Below, in pieces: positions 24,949 through 34,078 of a stretch of DNA of 64,000 nucleotides. Origin of the DNA: RBG-13-51-18 sp050014095 (GTDB lineage Bacteria > Chloroflexota > Dehalococcoidia > Dehalococcoidales > RBG-16-60-22); assembly GCA_050014095.1 (NCBI GenBank), contig JBEKDZ010000001.1:404133-468132 (forward strand). Direction: 5' to 3'. A program made the translations under genes and the position numbers. Numbering within the stretch: the stretch's first letter is position 1; each line of letters opens with the position of its first letter. Under the pieces are notes generated by a model that was not told where the DNA came from, ran no database searches, and worked only from the letters and a program-made list of their open reading frames with translations.

Positions 24949-25226
24949 TAACCTAACGCCTCTCGGATTTCATCCTCTTTAAAGCCGATGATGCACTTTT
25001 TGGAATCGATTACCATCGTCGGGAAGTTGCAGTCCGGATTGAACTTCGTTATTTCCTTGATTACCGCGTCCTGTTCATCCCCTTTTAAGAGGTCGACGTC
25101 GGTGTAGCTATATTCCACCCCCAACTCACCAAGCAGCGCTTTGGTTTTTTTACACCATCCGCAGGTACTCAAGGCATAAAGCATCACCTTGCCTTTGTTC
25201 TTACCGGCAACATGGTTAATAGTCAT
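24948..25226 (-). CDS. Glutaredoxin/NrdH-like redoxin
   Basis: A 92-residue thioredoxin-fold protein with the redox motif CGWC near residue 18 (ALSTCGWCKKTKALL) and a cis-Pro segment NFPTMVI near residue 70. The first ~12 residues are an extension. GGAGGG lies upstream of the ATG. Its stop codon overlaps the start of the FTR-rubredoxin gene, so the two form a tight operon; FTR-type reductases reduce such redoxins. Confidence 0.88.
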   Translation of the reverse strand: MTINHVAGKNKGKVMLYALSTCGWCKKTKALLGELGVEYSYTDVDLLKGDEQDAVIKEITKFNPDCNFPTMVIDSKKCIIGFKEDEIREALG

Positions 25227-25338
25227 GATTCTGCCCTCCTTTACCCCATTATTTGCCTCATTATCCCCATTCTAGCACAACTCGCTGATGATAGGAGATA
25301 AAGGGTGTAAAACCGAACCCCGCTGATAAATTTGGGGA

Positions 25339-25405
25339 TTGATTTTTAAGGATATTTAGTTTATAATATATACTATATAATGTATTAACCGTTTACTCTG
25401 TAAAC
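25339..25405 (+). promoter_or_regulatory. Promoter and probable MarR operator
   Basis: TTGATT (25339-25344), 17-base spacer, TATAAT (25362-25367). About 24 bases downstream is a perfect inverted repeat GTTTAC-TCT-GTAAAC (25391-25405), placed between the predicted transcription start and the marR ribosome site. Likely autoregulatory operator of the MarR protein. Confidence 0.6.
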
Positions 25406-25439
25406 CATCTCCACCCTATTTTTAAGGAGGGACATTACG

Positions 25440-25895
25440 ATGCGTGAGGAGATACAGGCAAAAGTTTCTCTAAATTTGCTATCAGTGCCACCGCTGATTT
25501 TCCGGTTGGTGCGTCATAAGGTAGTGACGACAACACTCGATGATACTAATTTGGATATCACACTACTGCACTTCGAGATAATGCATGTGCTTAGGGAAGA
25601 GGGGACATTGCACCCGGCTAAAATCGGCGAAAAGCTATTCATCGCTAAAGCCCAGATGACCCACCTCATCGACAAACTCGTGGAGCTGGACTTTGTAAAA
25701 AGAGAGATGTGCGCCGATGACCGGCGTACCCTGAATATTACGCTTACCGAAAAAGGGTCTAAAGTGTTGGAGGAGCAGGATAACCTGGTGATTAACGCTA
25801 TGAACGCTAACATGTTGTCCCTCTCCGACGCCGAGCTGGAGTCCCTATCGAGCTCGCTGCGGAATCTGCGGGATATTTTATTTAAATTACAGTAA
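25440..25895 (+). CDS. MarR family transcriptional regulator
   Basis: A 151-residue winged-helix regulator of the MarR family. The recognition-helix region is LHPAKIGEKLFIAKAQMTHL (residues 60-79) and the wing is KREMCADDRRTLNITLTEKG (about 95-114), with dimerising helices at both ends. Eight bases separate AGGAGG from the ATG. Two MATE efflux genes follow in the same direction, so it probably represses this drug/toxin export operon and is released by a small ligand. Confidence 0.9.
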   Translation: MREEIQAKVSLNLLSVPPLIFRLVRHKVVTTTLDDTNLDITLLHFEIMHVLREEGTLHPAKIGEKLFIAKAQMTHLIDKLVELDFVKREMCADDRRTLNITLTEKGSKVLEEQDNLVINAMNANMLSLSDAELESLSSSLRNLRDILFKLQ

Positions 25896-25934
25896 CAAAA
25901 TTTCCCCACCGACTAGAAAGAGCAAACCGCGAAC

Positions 25935-27359
25935 ATGGTAAAACAGAACCACAACGCGAATATATTGGATACAGAACACGTAGGCCGGCTACTTTTCAAG
26001 CTGGCGACACCGGCGTTCTTCGGGATGTTCGTCCAGACACTTTATAACGTCATAAATACGATATTCATTGGCCACTCTACGAACGGCGAGATAGCCATCG
26101 CCGGCCTTTCCATCGTTTTCCCGGTACAGATGCTTTTTATGGGCGTCGGTATGATGGTAGGCATGGGCGGCACATCGCTCATTTCCCGTTCCATCGGGTC
26201 AAAAGAAAATGACCGGGCGGAGCGGACACTGGGTAATGGCATCACCTGCATTATCATTCTATCCGTTTTGTTAATGGCTGTCCTGCTGCCGAATATCGAC
26301 CGTTTTTTAAGACTTATCGGTGCTTCAAATGAAGTCCTCCCCTATGCTCACGATTATTTGCAAATCATCGTCCTTGGCACAGTTTTCAATCTTGTCGGTA
26401 TGGCTTTGCTGAACTTTGTAAGAGCCGAGGGCAACGCCCGGGTAGGCATGATTGCTAATATACTGGGTGCCGGCTTGAATATCGTCCTCGACTGGATATT
26501 TATCATCGAGCTAAACATGAGCGTCAGGGGAGCAGCCTTAGGCACGGTCATCGCCCAGGTGGTAGTGCTGATATACTTAAGCTTCTATTACCTTGCTAAG
26601 AATAGCTACCTGCAGTTTCGTGTGAAGAACATGCGGTTGGAAGCGAGTATTTTAAAGCCGATGTTTTCTATCGGTGTTGCTTCCTTTGTGCAGACGGCTG
26701 CCAGCAGCATTTCCGCTATGTTCATGCTTAGTACCGTGGTAGCTTACGGCGGCGATATTTACCTTGCCGCCTTCGGCATCATCCAGCGGGTGATGATGTT
26801 CGCCACGATGCCGGCGATGGTCACCGGCCAGGGCGTGCAGCCCATACTCGGTTTTAATTACGGCGCCAAACGTTATAAACTGGCTTTAAAGGCTTTGAAG
26901 ATTGCTACCATTGCGTCTACGTGTTTCAGTCTGTTTTCATTCGCCATACTATATTTTATCCCGGGGTTAGTTATCAAGATTTTCAACACCGATCCGGCTC
27001 TGGTGGACGCAGGTATCCGTGCTTCCCGTCTGGTCTTCTTGAGCATGCCCCTGATGGGTCTGGTCATGGTAGGCTCGACATCCTTCATGTCCATCGGCAA
27101 AGCCGTGCAGGCATTTGTTACCGCCGTCGCCAGGCCAGCATTATTCCTGATTCCCGCCGTGCTGGTGCTGCCCAAGCTGCTGGGACTTAATGGCGTTTTC
27201 CTCTCCTTCCCCACATCCGATTTCCTGACGTTGATTCTGACGATAGTGCTGATTATACCCATTATCAAAGAGTTCCAGCGCAACGCTGCCGCACAAAGCC
27301 AGTCAACAAATAAACTCACACCGAGTCCAACGCCGGTTAAACACATTCCCGATCGCTAA
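25935..27359 (+). CDS. MATE family efflux transporter 1
   Basis: A 474-residue multidrug and toxin extrusion transporter with about twelve membrane helices in two similar halves. Typical sequence is LATPAFFGMFVQTLYNVINT in helix 1 and NTIFIGH after it, GVGMMVGMGGTSLISRSIGS and, in the second half, GIIQRVMMFATMPAMVTGQG and QPILGFNYGAKRY. It would export cationic compounds using Na+ or H+. It lies 40 bases after marR, and a paralogue follows 17 bases later, giving a tandem pair. Confidence 0.93.
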   Translation: MVKQNHNANILDTEHVGRLLFKLATPAFFGMFVQTLYNVINTIFIGHSTNGEIAIAGLSIVFPVQMLFMGVGMMVGMGGTSLISRSIGSKENDRAERTLGNGITCIIILSVLLMAVLLPNIDRFLRLIGASNEVLPYAHDYLQIIVLGTVFNLVGMALLNFVRAEGNARVGMIANILGAGLNIVLDWIFIIELNMSVRGAALGTVIAQVVVLIYLSFYYLAKNSYLQFRVKNMRLEASILKPMFSIGVASFVQTAASSISAMFMLSTVVAYGGDIYLAAFGIIQRVMMFATMPAMVTGQGVQPILGFNYGAKRYKLALKALKIATIASTCFSLFSFAILYFIPGLVIKIFNTDPALVDAGIRASRLVFLSMPLMGLVMVGSTSFMSIGKAVQAFVTAVARPALFLIPAVLVLPKLLGLNGVFLSFPTSDFLTLILTIVLIIPIIKEFQRNAAAQSQSTNKLTPSPTPVKHIPDR

Positions 27360-27375
27360 CGCCCTTAAAATAACA

Positions 27376-28752
27376 ATGCAAATACAAAGCCATAACGTAC
27401 TGGATACAGATAAAATTGGCCGGCTGCTGATGAAGCTGACCGCACCGATGTTTTTCGGCATGCTCGTCCAGAACATCTATAATATCGTCGATACCATTTT
27501 TATCGGTCATTATGTCGGGTCGGATGGTATTGCCGCCCTTTCCATCGCCTTCCCGCTACAAATGCTCACGATGGGCGTGGGCAATATGGTGGGTATAGGC
27601 GGCGGCTCATTAATCTCCAGGCTAATTGGCGGGAAAGACCAACGTCGGGCAGAGCGCGCGCTCGGCAACAGCATCTGCTTCAGTATTATAGTTTCGCTGC
27701 TTTTAATGCTCGCCGTTTTACCTGGCCTCGATTTCTGGCTTAAGCTTATCGGTACTTCAGAGGTGGTCATGCCTTTTGCCAGAGACTACCTCGTCATCAT
27801 CTTCAGCGGGACGGTTTTTAATATCGCCAGCAGCGTGCTGCTGATGTTGGTACGCGCCGAGGGTAATGCCCGGGTCAGCATGATTTCCCTGATATTACAA
27901 TCAGTGCTGAATATCATATTGGATGCCGTGTTTATCATCTGGCTGGGAATGGGAATGAAGGGCGCCGCACTGGCGATGGTAATATCACAGCTAGCTGCCA
28001 CAATATACGTCATTAGCTATTATTACACCGGAGGCAGCTTTCTAAAAGTCCGCTGGCGTGATTTTATCCCCGATTTAAAGATAGTTAAATCTATTTTTGT
28101 CATTGGCGCCACGCAATTCGTTCAGGCTGCCGCCATGACAATTTCCTCACTGTTTATGATAAAAATGATGGCTAATTACGGCGGAGATATCGCCCTATCA
28201 GCATTCGGAATCATCCAGCGCATCATGATGTTCTCCACAATACCGGGCATGGTACTCGGGCAGGCGATGCAGCCTATATTAGGGTTCAACTATGGAGCCA
28301 AGCGTTACAAGCAAGCTTTAAGAACTATATCGCTCGCTTCGGTTACCGCCACAGTCCTGGGGCTGGTAGCATTTCTCGTGCTCTTTTTAATTCCGGAACC
28401 GATTATCGGCATCTTTACCAGCGATGCCCGACTGATAGCAGCAACCTCATTTGCAGCCAGGAGGATATTTCTTGTCCTGCCCTTGTTCTCTTATTATAAT
28501 GTCGGGCAGCTTGTTTTCCCCTCAATCGGTAAAGCCTTCGAGTCTTTCATCATCGCTGTTTCACGGCCGCTGCTGTTTATAACGCCGTTGATACTTATTT
28601 TCCCCCATTTCTGGCAGATGAATGGTGTGTGGCTCGCCTTCCCGGGTAGCGACTTTTTGTCCTTCCTGTTGGTGGTAGCCCTGCTAATACCGCTAATCAT
28701 AAAATTCAGGAAAGCCGCCGTCGCAAATAACGCACCGGAGGTTGTAAATTAA
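27376..28752 (+). CDS. MATE family efflux transporter 2
   Basis: A 458-residue MATE transporter closely similar to its upstream neighbour (MFFGMLVQNIYNIVDTIFIG; GIIQRIMMFSTIPGMVLGQA; QPILGFNYGAKRYKQAL). The shared motifs occur in the same order, so the pair looks like a tandem duplication. No clear ribosome site precedes the ATG, suggesting coupling to the upstream gene. MATE proteins usually work as monomers, so two pumps of different specificity are more likely than a heterodimer. Confidence 0.93.
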   Translation: MQIQSHNVLDTDKIGRLLMKLTAPMFFGMLVQNIYNIVDTIFIGHYVGSDGIAALSIAFPLQMLTMGVGNMVGIGGGSLISRLIGGKDQRRAERALGNSICFSIIVSLLLMLAVLPGLDFWLKLIGTSEVVMPFARDYLVIIFSGTVFNIASSVLLMLVRAEGNARVSMISLILQSVLNIILDAVFIIWLGMGMKGAALAMVISQLAATIYVISYYYTGGSFLKVRWRDFIPDLKIVKSIFVIGATQFVQAAAMTISSLFMIKMMANYGGDIALSAFGIIQRIMMFSTIPGMVLGQAMQPILGFNYGAKRYKQALRTISLASVTATVLGLVAFLVLFLIPEPIIGIFTSDARLIAATSFAARRIFLVLPLFSYYNVGQLVFPSIGKAFESFIIAVSRPLLFITPLILIFPHFWQMNGVWLAFPGSDFLSFLLVVALLIPLIIKFRKAAVANNAPEVVN

Positions 28753-28811
28753 TATAATTTTAGTTTATTATTATTAGTAGAACTTTTGTTCAAGTGGTCG
28801 GAAACAAGCCC

Positions 28812-29819
28812 ATGGAAAAATCTTTAACTAACACCCTTAACTGGCTTTTAGAACCCGCCGATATCGGCGTTAGATACCTTGCCCTGCGTGACCTGATAAA
28901 GGCAGACGCCAGAGAACTGCTGATGGTTAAAAACAAAGCGCATAAAGAAGGACCTATCGCCACAGTGCTGGCAAAGATGGATAAAGAAGGTTACTGGGTG
29001 AAGCCGGGGGCGGGGTATAATCCAAAATACAACGGCACGGTATGGTCGGTCATCATGCTGGCGCAGCTCGGCGCTTCTATGGAAACTGATGAGCGTATCG
29101 CTACTGCTTGCGCTTATATACTGGAGCATAACCTTACGAAAGACGGGCAGTTTTCCGCAACCGGTACCCCATCGGGGACATTGGACTGTCTGCAGGGCAA
29201 TCTCTGCTATTCTCTTTTTGAACTAGGGTGCACCGACCCGCGTCTTGATAAAGCCTACGAGTGGATGGCGCGGAGCGTTACCGGTGAAGGCGTTGCTCCG
29301 GTCACTGATAAGAACGCTCCACTGCGTTATTATGCCGCTAAAAGCGGGCCGGTCTTCGCCTGCAGTGGCACCTATAACAAGCCCTGCGCCTGGGGAGCGG
29401 TGGATGTAATGCTCGCGTTCGGTAAGCTGCCCGTGGAGAAAAGGACACCGTTGATAAATAAATCCATAAAAACGGGGGTAGATTTTCTTTTCAGCAAAGA
29501 CCCAGCCACGGCAGAATACCCCATCGGTTATAGTCTAAAGCCGACCGGCAAGCCGAGCGGCAACTGGTGGAAATTCGGCTTCCCGAATTTTTATGTAGCT
29601 GACATCTTACAAATAGCCGAGGCACTTGTGCGTCTTGGTTACGGTCGGGACCCACGATTGGCTAATGCTTTGAAACTAATCCGTGATAAGCAGGATAGCC
29701 AGGGACGCTGGCTGCTGGAATATGATTATACCGGTAAGACCTGGGTAAATTTCGGCTCTAAAAAACAACCTAATAAATGGGTCACTTTACGCGCTTTACG
29801 TGTGCTTAATTCGGTTTAA
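28812..29819 (+). CDS. Prenyltransferase/squalene-oxidase-like alpha-toroid protein
   Basis: A 335-residue soluble protein (from the ATG at 28812; a GTG at 28794 is in frame). Repeated helix pairs of the kind W-x-V-I-M-L-A-Q-L-G, CLQGNLCYSLFELG and ILQIAEALVRLGYG with DPRL after each look like the alpha/alpha-toroid fold of terpenoid cyclases and prenyltransferases. KDGQF and DSQGRW resemble QW-type motifs. The DxDD/DxTAE acid motifs of squalene-hopene cyclase are not seen, so I do not call it a cyclase. It precedes a PaaK/CapK-like adenylating enzyme by 21 bases. Confidence 0.65.
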   Translation: MEKSLTNTLNWLLEPADIGVRYLALRDLIKADARELLMVKNKAHKEGPIATVLAKMDKEGYWVKPGAGYNPKYNGTVWSVIMLAQLGASMETDERIATACAYILEHNLTKDGQFSATGTPSGTLDCLQGNLCYSLFELGCTDPRLDKAYEWMARSVTGEGVAPVTDKNAPLRYYAAKSGPVFACSGTYNKPCAWGAVDVMLAFGKLPVEKRTPLINKSIKTGVDFLFSKDPATAEYPIGYSLKPTGKPSGNWWKFGFPNFYVADILQIAEALVRLGYGRDPRLANALKLIRDKQDSQGRWLLEYDYTGKTWVNFGSKKQPNKWVTLRALRVLNSV

Positions 29820-29840
29820 TACCTAAAGAAAGGCTTTTTC

Positions 29841-31157
29841 ATGATTCACCGTCCTGAATTTTCGCCCGAATACTACCAAAAGTCCCTCGACATCCTGGAA
29901 ACATCCCTGAAAAACCTGGATGCCTATCGCTCGTGGCGGGCTTTCGACCCCGGCAATAGCCACTCTGTGGACGAGCGTTACGCCGCCCTGCCCGCCCTCA
30001 CCAAGGACGATATCCGCCAGTATTTCCCCAAAGGATTCGTGCCTCCGGTCAAGGATATCGAGGCAGGACTGAAAAACGGCGAAATCCATTACGTCAACAC
30101 CAGTGGTACCAGCGACGCTTTCAGGGTGACCAACATCTGGAATCAGGAGTGGTGGGATGCCTCGGAAAGAGCGTCGTGGCAGTTCAACTCCCACGCCCTG
30201 CGGTTCGCCACCGGTGAACACCCGGAAGCTATCCTGGCTAATGCGCGTAACGTAGGTTTTATCTCGGATACAGCAGACCTCCCCTTCGAAAAAAGGCGTC
30301 TTTCGCGCTTCCTTTATCTCAATGAAAAAACCGAACCTTCACAGTGGTCAGCGGCGATAATGGATAGGATGATTAAGGAGCTGGATATCTTTAAACCGGC
30401 CGTGCTGGAAGCTAATCCTTCGCTGCTGGCTAAACTATGCCGCTATGCCGCGACGAAAAAGGAAAAGGTATTTCAACCGGGGCTGATTACGCTTACGTAC
30501 GAATATCCTTCAAAGCTGCAATATAAGCAAATTCAGCGCGTTTTCACCTCGCCGATTGCCAGTTCTTATGGCACTACCGAGACCGGTTATGTTTTTATGC
30601 AGTGCGAAGCCGGCAAGTTCCACCAGAATAGCCAGTTCTGCCGCGTGGACTTTCAGCCGCTGGCACGTAAACACGGCGGCCCGGATATTTGCCGCATGTT
30701 GGTAACCACCTTTGATAACCCCTGGTATTATATGCTCCGTTTTGATGTCGGCGACTTTGCCCGCCTCGATAGAGAACAAAAGTGCACCTGCGGTAAAAAT
30801 TCCGGTTTTATTGTTGATGCCATGGAGGGACGCTGGACTAATGTTACGCTAACCTGCGACGGCAAGCTGGTTACCCTCCGCCGCCTCGATGATGCTCTAG
30901 GCGAGCTCGATAATATCGATGAGTACCGTCTGGAACAGCCTTCAATCGGCGTCTATACTCTTTACCTCGTCAGTCAATGTCAGGATAGAGAAAAACTAAA
31001 CGAAAAAGTTAAAGAAGTGCTACGCAGCGTCTATGGAGAAAAAGCCGAGATATCCATTGAATATCGGGATTTCCTTTCCCCGGAAGACTCGGGGAAATAC
31101 TGCCTGGCAAAAGCGCTCTTCCCGATGAGCATCGCCAACTATCTGGATATGAAATGA
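29841..31157 (+). CDS. PaaK/CapK-like adenylate-forming enzyme
   Basis: A 438-residue protein of the phenylacetate-CoA ligase/CapK type. Adenylation motifs are the phosphate loop YVNTSGTSDAFR near residue 92, SSYGTTETGYVF near 242, and RFDVGDFARL near 304. A CTCGKNSG cysteine pair near residue 316 fits the zinc/structural segment of PaaK-like enzymes. The C-terminal subdomain is present. These enzymes activate a carboxylate as an acyl-AMP and then transfer it, usually to CoA. The acid substrate is not evident; neighbours are the alpha-toroid protein and an S51 peptidase. Confidence 0.78.
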   Translation: MIHRPEFSPEYYQKSLDILETSLKNLDAYRSWRAFDPGNSHSVDERYAALPALTKDDIRQYFPKGFVPPVKDIEAGLKNGEIHYVNTSGTSDAFRVTNIWNQEWWDASERASWQFNSHALRFATGEHPEAILANARNVGFISDTADLPFEKRRLSRFLYLNEKTEPSQWSAAIMDRMIKELDIFKPAVLEANPSLLAKLCRYAATKKEKVFQPGLITLTYEYPSKLQYKQIQRVFTSPIASSYGTTETGYVFMQCEAGKFHQNSQFCRVDFQPLARKHGGPDICRMLVTTFDNPWYYMLRFDVGDFARLDREQKCTCGKNSGFIVDAMEGRWTNVTLTCDGKLVTLRRLDDALGELDNIDEYRLEQPSIGVYTLYLVSQCQDREKLNEKVKEVLRSVYGEKAEISIEYRDFLSPEDSGKYCLAKALFPMSIANYLDMK

Positions 31158-31196
31158 AATATCCAATAAAATATAACCAACAGGATGGTTAATAGA

Positions 31197-31913
31197 ATGG
31201 CGCAGAACACTAAACCGGTATTTCTCTTAGCCGGAGGGCGACATAGTCGCGGGAATAAGCCGGACTCCCTATTAGAGTCGGTTTTTCAGGCATACGGCAT
31301 AAAAGCACCAACCATAGCTTATAGCGGCACCGCCAGCGGTGACGACCGCAATTTTTTTAAATTTATCGCTTCTGAAATTGTAGCGGCGGGAGCCGATAAA
31401 GTGACCCATGCTCTGATAGCGCCCCAAGGGGCTGACCTAAAGAAAGCGAAAGCTATCCTGGAGTCCGCCGATATCGTTTTTGTAAGCGGTGGCGATGTTG
31501 AAGCCGGCATGGAGATATTGCAGGAAAAGAAGATGATGGACTTTTTAACGGGACTTTATCGGCAGGGCAAGCCGTTCTTTGGTATCTCCGCCGGCGCTAT
31601 CATGCTGGCGGATAAATGGGTACGCTGGCGCGACCCCAACGACGATAACTCCGCCGAACTTTTTAACTGCCTGGGCTTCGCGTCGATTATCTGCGATACG
31701 CACGACGAACAGGGAGGCTGGGAGGAATTGCAGGCGGCACTAATGCTGGAAAAAGAGGGGGGGAGGGGGTACGGACTAGCTTCCGGCTCGGCGGTTGTAG
31801 TAACTCCCGACGGTAAGGTGGGGCTGGTGGGGGGCATAGTTTATCAGTACGTGCACCGGGGGGATAAAGTAGTCAGAATAGAAGACATTCAACCGCAGTC
31901 GGAGACTAAATAA
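31197..31913 (+). CDS. Peptidase family S51 (peptidase E/cyanophycinase-like)
   Basis: A 238-residue protein with the S51 fold, related to class I glutamine amidotransferases. The nucleophilic serine is in FGISAGAIML near residue 130, and FVSGGDVEAGMEIL near 98 and DTHDEQGGW near 170 correspond to the conserved strand-turn and the His/Asp region. The N-terminus FLLAGGRHSR is typical. I start at the ATG 31197 (MAQNTK); an in-frame ATG four codons earlier sits on top of the ribosome site. Function in peptide, Asp-containing dipeptide or cyanophycin-like polymer cleavage cannot be separated from sequence. Confidence 0.83.
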   Translation: MAQNTKPVFLLAGGRHSRGNKPDSLLESVFQAYGIKAPTIAYSGTASGDDRNFFKFIASEIVAAGADKVTHALIAPQGADLKKAKAILESADIVFVSGGDVEAGMEILQEKKMMDFLTGLYRQGKPFFGISAGAIMLADKWVRWRDPNDDNSAELFNCLGFASIICDTHDEQGGWEELQAALMLEKEGGRGYGLASGSAVVVTPDGKVGLVGGIVYQYVHRGDKVVRIEDIQPQSETK

Positions 31914-31918
31914 ACAGT

Positions 31919-32140
31919 CTAGATGCTTACTCTAAGCGATACAATTGAAAGGATAATGAAAATAACCGCTAAGACGATAGTAAGCTGAAAGAGGGTTTTT
32001 TCCACGCCACGCTTGGTACGATAGACCGTATCCGCCTGGCCGAAGATGCCGCCTAGACCGCCGCCTTTCACCTGGAGCAGCGTGACAATTACCAAGGCTA
32101 CAGCGACAACTATTTGCGCGACATATAAATAAGTGACCAT
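31919..32140 (-). CDS. secG: Preprotein translocase subunit SecG
   Basis: A 73-residue protein with two membrane helices (residues 5-22 and 50-71) joined by a cytoplasmic loop containing GGGLGGIFG, the SecG hallmark. It is the non-essential third subunit of the SecYEG channel. It follows gatB on the same strand after 23 bases. Confidence 0.93.
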   Translation of the reverse strand: MVTYLYVAQIVVAVALVIVTLLQVKGGGLGGIFGQADTVYRTKRGVEKTLFQLTIVLAVIFIILSIVSLRVSI

Positions 32141-32163
32141 TATTGTTTCTCCACCAATCCTTA

Positions 32164-33618
32164 TTAAACTTCAGCCAGCTTCCGCTTTAGAACCTCATTA
32201 ACAACCTGCGGATTAGCCCGCCCTTTGCTCGCCTTCATCACCTGCCCGACCAGGAACTTGAGAGCCATCTCTTTCCCCGCCTTAAAGTCGGCAACGGGCT
32301 GCATATTTGATTTTATCACTTCAGCTACTATTTTCTCAAGCTCGCCCGTATCGCTAATCTGGCTAAGACCGCGTTTTTGGATTATCTCCACTGCGCTCTG
32401 ACCGGATTTAAACATTTCTTCAAGCACAGATTTGGCGGTGGCGGCATTTATTTGGCTGTGCGAGCTCAATATCAGGGCCGAAAGCATATCAGGAGTGACC
32501 TTCTTACGGAACGCTTCAACATCGATATTTTCGGCGTTGATAATACGGCTAACCTCACCTGATAGCCAGTTGCTGACCTCTTTGGGCGGCGCATCTTTAC
32601 TGGCTTTCACACCCTCTTCAAAATAGTCGGCCATCGCTTTGGAGCTGGTGAGCAAATTGGCATCGTAAACCGGAAGGTCGTATTCGGTTATAAACCTATC
32701 GCGGCGGGCTTCCGGCAGCTCGGGGAGCTTTTTACGCACCGCCTCCACCCAGTCCCGCCCGATAGCTACCGGCGGGAGGTCGGGTTCGGGGAAATAGCGG
32801 TAGTCGTGGGCATATTCCTTGCTGCGCTGGGAGACGGTTTTGCCCTCGGCATCTAACCAGCCCCGCGTCTCCTGAACGAGCTTCTTGCTTTCCTCGGCGG
32901 CTTTACGCTGGCGTTTCGCCTCATATTCCATGGCGAGGTAGACTGCCTTAAAGCTATTCAGGTTCTTAACTTCTACCTTGGGTCCCAGCTCGGTGCTGCC
33001 TACCGGTCTTATGCTGATATTGGCATCGCAGCGGAAGCTGCCCTCTTCCATATTGCCGGTGGAGACGCCCAGGTACTGTAAAATGCTGCGCAGTTTAACG
33101 AGGTACTGGCGAGCTTCCTCCGGTGAGCGCAGGTCCGGTTCGCTGACGATTTCCATCAGCGGCACGCCGGAGCGGTTGACATCCACCAGGCTGTAGTCCT
33201 CACCGTCGGGTCCGGCGCGGTGTAAAAGCTTGGCGACATCTTCCTCCAGGTGGATGTGGTTGATGCCGATTTGCTTCGTAACGCCATCAACTTCAATAGT
33301 AATATAGCCCTTTTTGCTGATGGGAGCATAAGCCTGTGAAATCTGGTAGCCTTTCATGAGGTCGGGGTAGGGATAATTTTTGCGGTCGAATTTTGTAAAA
33401 TCGGACACAGGGCAGTTCAAAGCCAGAGCGGTCATCATCGTGTATTCCACCGCCTGCTTGTTGATAACGGGGAGGACGCCGGGCATGCCCAGGCAAACGG
33501 GGCAGACATGGGTATTGGGGGGCGCGCTGGCGTAATCGGCGCTGCAGCCGCAGTACATCTTGCTTTTAGTTAATAGCTGGGCATGGACTTCCAGCCCGAT
33601 GACAGTTTCGTAGTCCAT
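32164..33618 (-). CDS. gatB: Aspartyl/glutamyl-tRNA(Asn/Gln) amidotransferase subunit B
   Basis: GatB binds misacylated Glu-tRNA-Gln/Asp-tRNA-Asn and performs the ATP-dependent transamidation with ammonia from GatA. The 484-residue length is normal. Family sequence is clear: YETVIGLEVHAQL at the start, CVCLGMPG-like CPVCLGMPGVLP, FDRKNYPYPDLMKGYQISQ, HLEEDVAKL and VDVNRSGVPLMEIVSEPD; a YqeY-like C-terminal helical domain ends the protein. The ATG at 33618 starts the conserved MDYETVIG. gatA and gatC are not in the window. The presence of this pathway implies tRNA-dependent Gln or Asn formation. Confidence 0.96.
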   Translation of the reverse strand: MDYETVIGLEVHAQLLTKSKMYCGCSADYASAPPNTHVCPVCLGMPGVLPVINKQAVEYTMMTALALNCPVSDFTKFDRKNYPYPDLMKGYQISQAYAPISKKGYITIEVDGVTKQIGINHIHLEEDVAKLLHRAGPDGEDYSLVDVNRSGVPLMEIVSEPDLRSPEEARQYLVKLRSILQYLGVSTGNMEEGSFRCDANISIRPVGSTELGPKVEVKNLNSFKAVYLAMEYEAKRQRKAAEESKKLVQETRGWLDAEGKTVSQRSKEYAHDYRYFPEPDLPPVAIGRDWVEAVRKKLPELPEARRDRFITEYDLPVYDANLLTSSKAMADYFEEGVKASKDAPPKEVSNWLSGEVSRIINAENIDVEAFRKKVTPDMLSALILSSHSQINAATAKSVLEEMFKSGQSAVEIIQKRGLSQISDTGELEKIVAEVIKSNMQPVADFKAGKEMALKFLVGQVMKASKGRANPQVVNEVLKRKLAEV

Positions 33619-33647
33619 AGCTAAACCGGTTAAAAAATGACATATAA

Positions 33648-33676
33648 AGTATAACAACAAAGCTGGAGCGTGGCAA
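33648..33676 (-). promoter_or_regulatory. gatB promoter
   Basis: Minus strand TTGCCA (33671-33676), 17-base spacer, TATACT (33648-33653), about 30 bases before the gatB ATG. Confidence 0.65.
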
Positions 33677-33708
33677 GGAGTGCAATTCAACAACGTAACT
33701 TGACGCTA

Positions 33709-33737
33709 TTGACGGGTTGCATTTATTTATTTATACT
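33709..33737 (+). promoter_or_regulatory. Promoter of the 33.74-34.39 kb transcript
   Basis: TTGACG (33709-33714), 17-base spacer, TATACT (33732-33737). Drives the structured region and the RNHCP gene; predicted start near 33744. Confidence 0.65.
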
Positions 33738-33743
33738 ATCAGA

Positions 33744-34020
33744 ATCATCATCGCAGGAGGTAGGCATTGCTTAAAAAGCCATTAATACAGCGCTTGTGAC
33801 CCCCCTGGGGACGACGCCAAAGCCAGTGAGGCGGAACATACACTTACCGGTGGAAGGTGGGGAAACCTGTCTTACAGTGACCGCTATAAATCCACAAAAG
33901 CGGCCGAGGTACGGATTCAGGGATGCAATAAGCCCTGATGAAGCAGGAACCGGAAGTAGTCGTTCTGACAAAATCGGGACGGCAAATCTGTCAATGGTTC
34001 AGCTAAGCCTGGGATAAAGA
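33744..34020 (+). other. Structured leader resembling a TnpB 3'-end/omega-RNA remnant
   Basis: Behind its own promoter lie AGGAGG (33755-33760), a 10-codon TTG frame (33767-33799), then about 220 bases rich in pairings: GCC-AGTGA-GGC, AGGT/ACCT, CCGCT/AGCGG, CAGGG/CCCTG and GAACC/GGTTC. One frame, KAINTALVTPLGTTPKPVRR then SPDEAGTGSSRS, recalls the degenerate C-terminal tail that follows the last zinc finger of IS605-type TnpB (GTTE-x-ACG ... EAGS), and GATGAAGCAGGAACC resembles the GAAGCAGGAA element near the 3' end of many tnpB genes, where the omega RNA is encoded. No RuvC or zinc-finger part is present. It could instead be an unrelated cis-regulatory RNA of the RNHCP gene. Confidence 0.4.
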
Positions 34021-34078
34021 GAAGAAACGGTACCCGGACCCCTTTGTTTGAGTAAATTCAACACTGGGAGTTCGGGCC

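Noticed and set aside
33796..34017. 73-codon frame in the structured region as a separate gene
   Set aside because: GTG start without ribosome site and degenerate composition; better read as RNA or as a transposase-tail remnant.
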